Shown here: piece after piece, positions 8,422-16,085 of the stretch
How positions within the stretch are numbered: position 1 is the first letter of the stretch
Layout: each line of letters opens with the position of its first letter
From: Ardenticatenales bacterium
GTDB taxonomy: Bacteria > Chloroflexota > Anaerolineae > Promineifilales > Promineifilaceae
Direction: 5' to 3'
NCBI GenBank assembly: GCA_020634575.1
Contig: JACKBM010000059.1
Coordinates: forward strand, 1-41,808
Length of the DNA stretch: 41,808 bases
Notes under the pieces: generated by a model
What the model saw: the letters and a program-made list of their open reading frames with translations, nothing else
Database searches by the model: none
Told to the model about the DNA's origin: nothing
Translations under genes and position numbers: made by a program

Positions 8422-10473
8422 CTACCGGAGCGTAACCTGGCCGATGATGAGGCGGTCAGTTGTGTTGGGTGTGGTCACGTCCACCGGCCACCGGGCCAGG
8501 CTTTGCTGATCGTATAGGCCCAGTTGTAGCCAGTAGGGACCGGCCGGTAACTGCGCATCGGTGGCCAGATGGTGGACATGCACAAAGCGATCGCCAGCGC
8601 GCCAGGAATGGGGCAGATAACCCAGGCCATCCTCCTGGCTAACAATATCGCCACTCTCACCAAGCAGGTGCAAAAAGAAAGCCAGCGGCGCCGGTTCCCC
8701 ATCGGCCAATATCGTCCAATATGTGAACAGGGTAATCGGGCTACCAGCCTCGCTTTCTTCCTGAAGTAGCTGCACACTGTCCAGCTGCAGGCGGCCCGCA
8801 AAAGAAAGCGGCAAAGTCACCCTGGCCTCTGGCTGCCACTGCTCCGCCTTAAACAGCTGATCGGCGGCCAATGGCATTGTCGCCTGGCCCGACCCGGCCG
8901 GCCAGGCGGGCAGCGGCAACGTATATAGCTCGAAACGAGGCTCGGCTCGCTCAGGTTGTGCCGGTATGCCCATCAATGTTGCCAGATCATGATCCAGTTG
9001 ACGCTCTTCTGCCAGATAAAGCTGGACTTCAGTCACCCCGGCCGGAAACGCCACGGCTCGGGCTGTATCCACCCAGCGCAAATTAGGCAAATAGGTACCC
9101 ACAATGGAGGCAGCAATAAATGGATCAGCATCGCCCAGGCTACGCGTGTTAACCAGATAGGTCCCGTCAGCAGGTTGGCTCATGATGTCGCGAGTAATGG
9201 CCACGGTAGCCATATTGTATTGAATGGCGTAATTCTCGGGGCGGGCTTCGGCCCAGAGGGTGAAATAATCACGCCAGGTGGCTTGCATGTTCCCGGCCAG
9301 GACCAGCAGGCCCAATACCAATGGCAGCGCAGCGCCATTCCGCCCCCAGCGGGCATAGCCATATTCAATAGCCTCGCCAAGCGGTAAGGCGGCCAACAAA
9401 ACCACGACAAACAGCATACCCAGCAGACGATTATAGTTGGGCGCACTGATCGTCAGCAGCGTTGGCAAGGTCATGACGACCAGCCAGCCAAGCAAAAGAG
9501 CGTAGCGCGGCTGACGCCAGCGCCAGAGCGCCAGGGCCAAGCCCACGTAGAAAAACAGGCTGGTCCAGACAGGTACAAACACGGGTCGGCCTGGCAAATT
9601 GTAAGTCACCAGCGGATCACCCTGAATGGAAAACATTTTTAGCGTGGCCAACAGATTCTGCCACACCAGGCTTGGATCGCCATCCAGCAGGCGTAGCAGC
9701 GGCTCAATGGTCCATTGGCGTTGGGCTTCGGCCGCGCTCCCCTGTAACAGCAGCAGCAGTAACGGCAGCGCGACTATGGCAGCCGTCACACCATACACGG
9801 CAAAACCCGTGAAAAGCTGCCGGAAACGGGCCCGATGGCAGATCGCCAGGTAGGCGGCAAATAGCAGGAAGATGAATGGGGCAAAACGGGCTGGCTGGTA
9901 GGTATAGAGTGTCAGGCCCAGCAAGCCGCCCGCCAGGGCGAAGCGGGCCAGGTGCCCTTTTCGACCATTCGCGGGGTCAGCCGGCACCTCATCCAGGGCG
10001 GAATATGCCCACCAAAACGCCCAGGCTGCCGGCAGTAGCAAAGCCAGCACAGTAATGTTGCGCAGGCCTATGCGGCTTTCAAAAACGTGCCACTGTAGAA
10101 CTGCCATGCAGCCTGCGGTCAGCAAGGCGGTCGGCGCCCCCGTCAGGCGCCGGGCCAATCCGTATCCAGAAAGAATAGTGGAGAGGCCAAAGAGTACCGT
10201 TGCCAACCGTAGCGCCAGAATCGGCTCGCGCACCAGGGCCAGGCACAGGGCAACCCCATAGTAATAAATGCCTTCCCGTCCCCAACCGGCCGGTGTGTAG
10301 AAAAACCAATCGCCGCCCAGCAAACGGCGACCTTCCATCAAATCTATTGCTTCATCATAATGAAGCCCATCGGGTACCCACTCCAACCGCCAGAGCCGGA
10401 TAAAGATGGCCACTGCCATGATGAAAAAAAGTAGCAAATATTCCCATTTTCGCGCCTGGAAATGTTGCTTCAT
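8422..10473 (-). CDS. Large membrane glycosyltransferase (PMT/ArnT-like, GT-C fold)
   Basis: 683 residues with about a dozen hydrophobic segments over residues 10-420. The first extracytoplasmic loop carries the GT-C acidic pair D40-E41 (HYDEAID), the site that in ArnT/PMT enzymes handles a polyprenyl-phosphate-linked sugar. A large soluble tail (about 430-683) is predicted outside the membrane. Its last 130 residues (FTYWTILADGEPAP, FFLHLLGESGDI, HSWRAGDRFVHVHHL, LPAGPYWLQLGLYD) look like a beta-sandwich, also found at the end of the upstream neighbour. The ATG overlaps the neighbour's TGA (ATGA), so the two are translationally coupled. Donor and acceptor are unknown. Confidence 0.8.
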   Translation of the reverse strand: MKQHFQARKWEYLLLFFIMAVAIFIRLWRLEWVPDGLHYDEAIDLMEGRRLLGGDWFFYTPAGWGREGIYYYGVALCLALVREPILALRLATVLFGLSTILSGYGLARRLTGAPTALLTAGCMAVLQWHVFESRIGLRNITVLALLLPAAWAFWWAYSALDEVPADPANGRKGHLARFALAGGLLGLTLYTYQPARFAPFIFLLFAAYLAICHRARFRQLFTGFAVYGVTAAIVALPLLLLLLQGSAAEAQRQWTIEPLLRLLDGDPSLVWQNLLATLKMFSIQGDPLVTYNLPGRPVFVPVWTSLFFYVGLALALWRWRQPRYALLLGWLVVMTLPTLLTISAPNYNRLLGMLFVVVLLAALPLGEAIEYGYARWGRNGAALPLVLGLLVLAGNMQATWRDYFTLWAEARPENYAIQYNMATVAITRDIMSQPADGTYLVNTRSLGDADPFIAASIVGTYLPNLRWVDTARAVAFPAGVTEVQLYLAEERQLDHDLATLMGIPAQPERAEPRFELYTLPLPAWPAGSGQATMPLAADQLFKAEQWQPEARVTLPLSFAGRLQLDSVQLLQEESEAGSPITLFTYWTILADGEPAPLAFFLHLLGESGDIVSQEDGLGYLPHSWRAGDRFVHVHHLATDAQLPAGPYWLQLGLYDQQSLARWPVDVTTPNTTDRLIIGQVTLR

Positions 10474-12200
10474 GGTATCGCTCCCAATGGCAGCGGAACG
10501 GTATCCTTGCCGGCCGCAGTGGTCAGACGCAAATTGTCGGGACCGCCATACCAGCCGACATGAAGTGTTGCCTTACTCAATTCCACATCGGCCGGAACTG
10601 TTAGATAATGCACATCCGTCACAATCTCACCCAGCATCCAGGCATCGGTCGGGCGCTGCCAACCGGCCGGTATCGCGTCCGACTGGGCCACAACCTCACC
10701 GTGCTCAGCAACAAGATGAACAAACACCTTGTAGCTGATTCCGGTGTACCCATCTGCGCGCCAGATTAAGGTGACCGCCATCTCATCAGCTTTCGTTTGC
10801 GCCAGATCGTAGCCGAGCAAGGTATAAGCCTGGCCGAATGTCTCGTCCAAACGCTGGGCCACTTCCGGCTCCGACCAGGTACGGCTTAACAATCGATCGG
10901 GGGCTCGATAGACAGTTGCCGGCAAAACGAACAGAATGAGCAACGCCATGCTGCCCCAACCGACCCAATTGTAAATGGTGTGCCGTGAGCGCAACCAATC
11001 CAGAGCCAAAGCCGCCAGAATACCGGCAAAGGGAATAAGATAGACCAGATAAATACTCTTAACTGTGTCGCCCTTGCCTGCATCAGCGTAACGAACTGCA
11101 AAAACGAGATAACCGGCCAACCCAACCACAATAAGTATGCGAGCAAAAAGCCCCAACCACCTGGTAGCCTCATTTTGGGATGGTGGCCAGCGAGCCGGCA
11201 GGATCAGCCCTAGCAAAATGAGCCCCATACTGGGCAAGCCGGCCCACATAGCCCTGGCCAGGCCGGCAACGGTGGCCGGCGAAGATGGCAGCGGATCGCG
11301 CCCCAGGGCTTCCCACCAATAGCGCCAGTAATCGCCCCAGAAATCAGCATAAAGCACCGGCCAGAAGCGGGAATCCAGATTGGGTCGCACCGGCTGGGTG
11401 AACAAGGTCCGCAGTTCCAGGCCAGTAACAAAATCCCAGTTCATCGGTTGCGCCTGCGCATTAAACGCCAGTAGATCGCCTCCACGTAACCACAGGAATC
11501 CCGCTGCAACCACAACAAACGCTGCGCCCTGAAGGGCCAAAATAGCCAGGAAGCGGCCCTTGATCTGCCACTGGTAATTCCGACCCAGCATCCAGAATAA
11601 CCATAAGCCAAGAGCGGCTTCCAGAAAGACACCCCATTGGCGCACGCCAAAAGCAATGCCGGCCACAATGCCGGACAGCAGCGCCACCCGCCAACCCGGT
11701 CTGGGCCCAGCCAACAACACAACCCAGGCAGCAAGTACAAACAGGGGCAACAATAGCGCTTCGGGCCGCATCATCCCAAATGTTCGGTAGATGGTTGAGT
11801 TGGTGGCATAGAGAAGCAGACAGAATAGTATGGGCAGGAGATTATCTGCCCAGAGGCGCCGGCAAATTGCTACCAGACCTCCCCAGGTCAATAACGCCAG
11901 GCCAATATTAAAAATCTGGCCCGCAGAGACGAGCGGCAACCCAGTTATGCGTTGGAAAGCAACAACGCTTAAGTAGTAAAGTGGTGGATTGAAGAATTGA
12001 GCGGATATTTCCGGCGGCGGTGAGTATCCATGGCTATCAACAAAAAACAGGTAGGCAAAATGCCCAGGCCAATCATAACCATAGGTATGTGGCACATGGG
12101 CATGATTCACCAATAAAAGGACCAGATGTAGAGTAGACAGCCCAAGGACCAACAGGAGCCAGCGCCAGCGGTCGGCCAGAGCCACCACCAGAGAGGGCAT
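10470..12200 (-). CDS. Membrane glycosyltransferase (GT-C fold), upstream partner
   Basis: About 576 residues, with a signal-anchor-like first helix (LLLVLGLSTLHLVLLLV) and about eleven further hydrophobic segments. An acidic residue in the first outer loop (TYGYDWPGH, D43) takes the place of the usual GT-C acidic motif. The C-terminal soluble part repeats the pattern of the downstream gene: MAVTLIWRAD, YKVFVHLVAEHGEVVAQSD, PTDAWMLGEIVTDVHYLTVP. ATG 12200 has GGAG 9 nt upstream. ATG 12215 and a TTG at 12224 are alternatives in the same frame. It overlaps the next gene by 4 bp (ATGA). Role in envelope glycan or glycolipid synthesis is inferred from family only. Confidence 0.75.
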   Translation of the reverse strand: MPSLVVALADRWRWLLLVLGLSTLHLVLLLVNHAHVPHTYGYDWPGHFAYLFFVDSHGYSPPPEISAQFFNPPLYYLSVVAFQRITGLPLVSAGQIFNIGLALLTWGGLVAICRRLWADNLLPILFCLLLYATNSTIYRTFGMMRPEALLLPLFVLAAWVVLLAGPRPGWRVALLSGIVAGIAFGVRQWGVFLEAALGLWLFWMLGRNYQWQIKGRFLAILALQGAAFVVVAAGFLWLRGGDLLAFNAQAQPMNWDFVTGLELRTLFTQPVRPNLDSRFWPVLYADFWGDYWRYWWEALGRDPLPSSPATVAGLARAMWAGLPSMGLILLGLILPARWPPSQNEATRWLGLFARILIVVGLAGYLVFAVRYADAGKGDTVKSIYLVYLIPFAGILAALALDWLRSRHTIYNWVGWGSMALLILFVLPATVYRAPDRLLSRTWSEPEVAQRLDETFGQAYTLLGYDLAQTKADEMAVTLIWRADGYTGISYKVFVHLVAEHGEVVAQSDAIPAGWQRPTDAWMLGEIVTDVHYLTVPADVELSKATLHVGWYGGPDNLRLTTAAGKDTVPLPLGAIP

Positions 12201-12301
12201 TGAGGATCGCTCCATAGGCGGCAACTATCTCCAAAGTTGATCCAATTGTCAAGAATGCAACCCGGCAATACACAGTGGCCGTGACCGTTCGCCTTAATCG
12301 A

Positions 12302-13030
12302 CTAACGGCGTCGGGTCGGTGGCGCCGCTCGCAGGGGCGCAGTGGGCCGCCCGGTGCCATCGCCGACAGTGCGAGGGGCGGCGCTCATGGGCCGGGGCAC
12401 CGGCCGGTTTAGCCCACTGCCAGGTGCTACCGGCCGTTTTGGCGCCGGGCGAGCCCGTTGGGGCGCGGCAACCGGCTGACCCGTGCGCTCAAACAGACGC
12501 TCACCGGCCATCGCCACCGCGCCAATGAACAGGATACGCGTTAGCCAGACAAGTACCGCTACGAAGATCGGCACATATTGCAGCAGGATTTCGCGGCTCA
12601 GCACCTCGTTGCCAAAGGTGTGGTTGAGCAGCGTCAGCGAAACAGCCCACCAGGTCATCACTGCGTTCATGGAAGCGCCCAGTAGCCAGGCACCAGTCAG
12701 ATACCAGACTTCGCGCGGCTCGTTTGTACCGCGTTCCGGGGTAAACATGTGCGCCAGCCCGGCGAAGTCAATGGCGCAGAAAGCCACCGCCAGAATCGTC
12801 GCCCAGCTTATGCCAAAAAAGCTTACTTCACCCATCAAATTGGTGAGGGCAAAGCGCGTGGTATCAAAATTGAAGATCTCAAAGGCCAATAGGGCAATGA
12901 CAAGGGTAAATCCCACAACTGCCTGCCGGGCCGGGCTTTCCAATAGCTCAACAAAGAGGTTGGGTCCAGGCGCCCGCGGGCGTATGGGTTGGGGACGTTT
13001 GTCACTCTCCTGACGATCATTGTAGTTCAT
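12302..13030 (-). CDS. Four-helix membrane protein with Pro/Arg-rich tail
   Basis: 242 residues, no family recognised. A basic, proline-rich N-terminus (about 1-28) precedes four predicted membrane helices (about 35-55, 72-95, 108-132, 148-176). A 65-residue tail very rich in proline, arginine and alanine (repeated RPAPKRPVAP-like words) ends the protein in the cytoplasm and might bind nucleic acid or phospholipid. ATG 13030 has GGAG 9 nt upstream. Its likely promoter lies about 250 bp upstream next to a GAAC-N4-GTTC operator (13268-13279), which raises the possibility of DNA-damage control. It lies 101 bp before the glycosyltransferase pair on the same strand. Confidence 0.75.
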   Translation of the reverse strand: MNYNDRQESDKRPQPIRPRAPGPNLFVELLESPARQAVVGFTLVIALLAFEIFNFDTTRFALTNLMGEVSFFGISWATILAVAFCAIDFAGLAHMFTPERGTNEPREVWYLTGAWLLGASMNAVMTWWAVSLTLLNHTFGNEVLSREILLQYVPIFVAVLVWLTRILFIGAVAMAGERLFERTGQPVAAPQRARPAPKRPVAPGSGLNRPVPRPMSAAPRTVGDGTGRPTAPLRAAPPTRRR

Positions 13031-13267
13031 TCCATCATCTCCCTGGCTGGCTCATGCCCGTCAACATTGGCGCTGGCCAGGCCATTCTCTCACTGTTTAT
13101 GCATACAATCCTCCAAAAACCGTCTGCCCGGCTCGGGGTACCGCCATACCTGAACCGCGCCTCTCTGGAGCGCTTAAGCGGCAGAGAGATTAGGGGTGGA
13201 ATCAACAGCGTCAATCCCACCCCCAAGACGGGAAGGTCTGAACTTGCCTTGTCACGTTAATTTTTGT
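13031..13267 (-). other. Long 5' leader of the four-helix membrane gene
   Basis: If transcription starts near 13281, the leader is about 250 nt. It contains a good GGAGG (5 nt before an ATG near 13101) leading only a 4-codon frame (ATG CAT AAA CAG TGA), followed 4 nt later by a 16-codon frame that ends at the ribosome-binding region of the 13030 start. These might be upstream mini-ORFs that tune translation. No terminator is seen. Confidence 0.3.
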
Positions 13268-13315
13268 GAACACACGTTCAGATCCATATATTAGCACAAA
13301 TGTTCTGATTGTCAA
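13264..13315. promoter_or_regulatory. Divergent promoters around a GAAC-N4-GTTC operator
   Basis: Minus strand: TTGACA (13315-13310), 16-bp spacer, TAATAT (13293-13288), pointing at the four-helix membrane gene. Plus strand: TTGTGA (13264-13269), 17-bp spacer, TATATT (13287-13292), pointing at the 20-codon ORF at 13347. GAACACACGTTC (13268-13279) lies over the plus -35/spacer and just past the minus -10. It fits the Gram-positive LexA consensus GAACRNRYGTTC exactly. Promoter boxes are seen; LexA binding is inference. Confidence 0.5.
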
Positions 13316-13346
13316 TTGTTTTTTTGCCTCATCTTAGGAGGTCAGA

Positions 13347-13409
13347 ATGCGTTCTGTTACTGTTTACACTTCGGGGACAAAAACCCTTTCAAGCCTGCCA
13401 GGCGCCTAA
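13347..13409 (+). CDS. Possible 20-residue peptide with a strong ribosome-binding site
   Basis: AGGAGG (13336-13341) stands 5 nt before ATG 13347, one of the best ribosome-binding sites in the window. The frame is 20 codons plus TAA and starts MRSVTVYTSG. The peptide is polar and matches nothing I know. It lies about 50 bp downstream of the plus-strand promoter that overlaps the GAAC-N4-GTTC box, and no other plus-strand gene follows. It may be a small regulated peptide, a leader, or chance. Confidence 0.35.
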   Translation: MRSVTVYTSGTKTLSSLPGA

Positions 13410-13488
13410 GAGCAGACGAGGTTCGCCCGCAGTAAAATTATCTTCCCGGGGAATGGATTTGAGCTGGCAATCAGTCAGATTGAGAAAT

Positions 13489-14388
13489 TTACAGAGGTTG
13501 TTTGAAATCGTAGAGACCGTCTACCACGGCCCAGCGGTTGCCACAAGTGGGCGCCTGACAGACCAGCGCGCCCGCAACTGGTTCAGCTGGTAGCGGGCTA
13601 CCACAGCTTGGGCAGGCAAAGAAATCGGTCGTCGCCTTGGCTGACCGACCGGCCGGGGCCTGGTTCTGCACAAAGACCGAGGGAGAATATTGAATCCAGT
13701 TCCCTGTCCGGGCCAGCAAACCGTCCAGCGCCGTCAGTAGCCGGGTCGGCACCAGCCGCTTCAGGATAGCCAGGCGAAAATGAGAGACGGTCAAGATCTG
13801 ACCAGGCTTGAACCCTACTGCAGCCAGTTGGGCCAACATCCAGGTCGGGTGAAAATCAAAGTTCAGTTCGACAAATTCGACGGGTTCTGGGGCATAAGGC
13901 GACCAGCTCTGGCGGCCTAATAGATAGCGCAACATCGCTTTGAGGTTGCGTTTGTTGGCAAATTCCAGGACGTAGCTGCCTTTAGGCCGGGCAATCCGGA
14001 CCAGCTGGCGCATGAGTGCCGGCACATCAGCGGCATGATGAATGGTCCGGACCTGCACCATCGTATCAAACAGGTTGTCCACAAACGGCATCCGGTACCA
14101 ATCGCCAGCCACATAGATGAAGCGCGGGTCGTCGCCCAGCCGGGCCTGCGCCTCGCGCAGGAGGGTACGCGAGTAATCAAAGAGGACAACCCGCTTGTAG
14201 CCGGCATATTCATCGGCGAGCCGGCCGAAGCCCGCCCCAATATCCAGCAAGGTGTCACCACGTTGGGGCATTAACCGCCGCAACGCCTGGCGTTCTGCCA
14301 GGTCCTCATAGTCCCGGCCGCCTTGTTCCCAGAAGCGCGTCCGGTAGTCGGAGCCTTCGTAATCACAGACAGGCGGCCGGTCGTTCAT
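13489..14388 (-). CDS. SAM-dependent methyltransferase with C-terminal zinc ribbon
   Basis: 299 residues. Class I Rossmann methyltransferase: motif I LDIGAGFGRL (about 48-57), the acidic strand-2 end VVLFDYS, and motif IV region DNLFDTMVQVRTIHH. After about residue 250 comes a short zinc-ribbon-like module, CPSCGS ... CQAPTCG, similar in size to Trm112-type or rubredoxin-like zinc domains. ATG 14388 was preferred to a TTG 15 bp upstream; neither has a clear ribosome-binding site. It follows the 14421-15059 gene by 32 bp. Substrate unknown: ubiquinone/menaquinone-type and glycan methylation are both possible. Confidence 0.8.
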   Translation of the reverse strand: MNDRPPVCDYEGSDYRTRFWEQGGRDYEDLAERQALRRLMPQRGDTLLDIGAGFGRLADEYAGYKRVVLFDYSRTLLREAQARLGDDPRFIYVAGDWYRMPFVDNLFDTMVQVRTIHHAADVPALMRQLVRIARPKGSYVLEFANKRNLKAMLRYLLGRQSWSPYAPEPVEFVELNFDFHPTWMLAQLAAVGFKPGQILTVSHFRLAILKRLVPTRLLTALDGLLARTGNWIQYSPSVFVQNQAPAGRSAKATTDFFACPSCGSPLPAEPVAGALVCQAPTCGNRWAVVDGLYDFKQPL

Positions 14389-14420
14389 AGGTGAAAGCGT
14401 CAACGTTGATTTTCGCGCTG

Positions 14421-15059
14421 CTAGGGGGCAGCCGCGTCCTCAGACAGAGCGGGCCCCGTCTCGCCACCCAGGGTGCTCCCCTGGAGCCGGTCAAACAGTT
14501 CGGAGTTGCTGGATGGCAAACTGGTAACAAAGCCATTGAGCGGCGTGAACAGGGCCTCCAGCGAATTGAACGGGCTACCCAGTTCAGTTTGGCTGAGTTC
14601 AATATCTACCGGCACATTGAGTTGGACCGGAATAACCTGTTCGACGGGAATAGTCATGTTCAGGTCAACTGGCAGGGGGAGACCGGCCGGTAGTTCCAGT
14701 GTCACAAAGCCATTAATACTACCGCCGCCACCGGGCAGGTTGAACGTCGCATTCACGCCCAGCGGCACCGGCTCACGCAACACGACAACTGTGGCCTGCG
14801 AAAGGGGCAGGGTGAAAGAGATGGGCAGGGTATCATCCACCTCAATGGTCTGAATGATGCTCGCTTCACCCATGTCCACAAAGCTCTGATTAAGGCCACC
14901 TACTAATGGCTCAGCCACATTATCAACCGTTGGGATGATCTGAGGGGCGATCAGCAGCAACACAATGACCAAGACCAGATTAACGATGAAAGAAAAAATG
15001 GTGGCAAAGGTTTTGAATGCCTGCCACGGCTTTCCATCCCAAACCCAGGGTTTATTCAT
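14421..15059 (-). CDS. Membrane-anchored protein, one N-terminal helix
   Basis: 212 residues, not recognised. After a short basic N-terminus (WVWDGKPWQAFK) comes one long helix (about 15-40, IFSFIVNLVLVIVLLLIAP). The remainder is predicted outside, rich in beta-prone alternating hydrophobic and proline words (LPISFTLPLSQATVVV, LPVDLNMTIPVEQVIPVQL), like a repetitive beta domain. ATG 15059 has GGAAGG 9 nt upstream; an ATG 9 bp earlier would place that purine run directly against the start. It is the first gene of a two-gene unit with the methyltransferase and lies downstream of a direct repeat at 15145-15197. Confidence 0.7.
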   Translation of the reverse strand: MNKPWVWDGKPWQAFKTFATIFSFIVNLVLVIVLLLIAPQIIPTVDNVAEPLVGGLNQSFVDMGEASIIQTIEVDDTLPISFTLPLSQATVVVLREPVPLGVNATFNLPGGGGSINGFVTLELPAGLPLPVDLNMTIPVEQVIPVQLNVPVDIELSQTELGSPFNSLEALFTPLNGFVTSLPSSNSELFDRLQGSTLGGETGPALSEDAAAP

Positions 15060-15144
15060 AATCCACATCCTTCCAGATCACACAAGGCCATGGCTCCACC
15101 CGGCCCATTCCACAGGGTCCTGGATCACGCACAGACATTTCTGG

Positions 15145-15197
15145 ATTATGTAATGGTAACATGGATGAGGCAAAGGTCAAGCATTATGTAATGTTAC
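15145..15197 (-). promoter_or_regulatory. Direct repeat ATTATGTAATG, possible operator
   Basis: ATTATGTAATGGTAAC (15145-15160) and ATTATGTAATGTTAC (15183-15197) share their first 11 bases, 38 bp apart. The second contains the dyad GTAA-TG-TTAC. The pair lies about 90 bp upstream of the 15059 start, where a repressor or activator could act. CATAAT occurs on the minus strand in each copy but no well-spaced -35 accompanies it. Confidence 0.35.
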
Positions 15198-16085
15198 CAG
15201 TGGGGGATTGGCACCAGGACAATATAGAGTAGCGCCATTGGCAATGGTGAGCCCATTACCCAACTTTTATTATGTCAACTTGCAATGTTTCACGTGAAAC
15301 ATTGCCACCAAAACGTAAAACTGGGGCTATAACTCATTGACTTTGTTCGTAACATAAAATACATTAGAGTCGCTAACGTTTTTCACAAACGATTGGATGG
15401 TAATCTGCATGATTCCGGCTTTCAATTGGATGGATTGCGGGGCCATGCTACCTCTGGTGACTTCCATTTTCATCCCACCGCCAGGGACTCAACAGCAGAT
15501 TACCGGCAAGGTACAACCGGTACCAACTGACAAACCAACCGGACTGAACACATTTCATCTCCGGTACTAGCAATCATCTGGCAACATAATGCACCAGAGT
15601 ATTGATCTTACCAGCACTTATCTACCATCATCTTTTGGTCTTTTCCTCACCATTTGGTGTTTGTTCTATTCCATAAGCCATTTAGGCAGTCCCAGCACTG
15701 GACAGCTACACCGGACAACGGTGGGCAGCCAGATCCGTTGGGCATTGTCATTCTGTTTGGGCACCAATGAACTAACTACTGCGCCGGCTTATGCTTTGGC
15801 CTGGTACGGGCCCCCATCTATCACAGCACCAACGGCATCGCCTCCTGACCGAGACGTTAGCCTGTTCGCACGCTCCGGGAGCAGCGCAACCTGAGTAGAC
15901 AGCAATAACCAAGTCATATGTTCGCCTGGAATTGAATAACCACCTGATGAGAGAAAGACAAACGATTGACCAGCCAGGGCGACGGCTCCGGCAAAGAGGT
16001 CAATACGTCGTAGCCAAATAAGTATCAATATCTGGTCAGAGCGATCCCTGGTCCTATGTTGCCCATGATGTAACCAGGATTGACA
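15198..16085. other. Large intergenic region carrying a parS site
   Basis: Nearly 900 bp with no convincing gene. It contains the parS site at 15286-15301. Open frames at 15589-15894 (plus) and 15789-16028 (minus, TTG start) lack ribosome-binding sites and family character. I see no cluster of TTATNCACA DnaA boxes, so oriC itself is not shown here. Confidence 0.5.
15286..15301. promoter_or_regulatory. parS centromere site (ParB binding)
   Basis: TGTTTCACGTGAAACA is a perfect match to the widely conserved parS consensus TGTTNCACGTGAAACA. The palindrome extends to 24 bp (15282-15305), perfect throughout. parS sites load ParB and organise origin segregation, and usually cluster near oriC. Neither parA nor parB is in this window. 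Confidence 0.92.

Noticed and set aside
15589..15894. 101-codon plus-strand frame in the parS gap
   Set aside because: No ribosome-binding site; composition and residues do not look like a protein.
15789..16028. 79-residue hydrophobic frame on the minus strand in the parS gap
   Set aside because: Only a TTG start, no ribosome-binding site and no family likeness; listed only as part of the intergenic region.
15198..16085. Chromosome origin oriC
   Set aside because: parS is present, but no cluster of DnaA boxes, AT-rich unwinding tract or dnaA/dnaN genes is visible.
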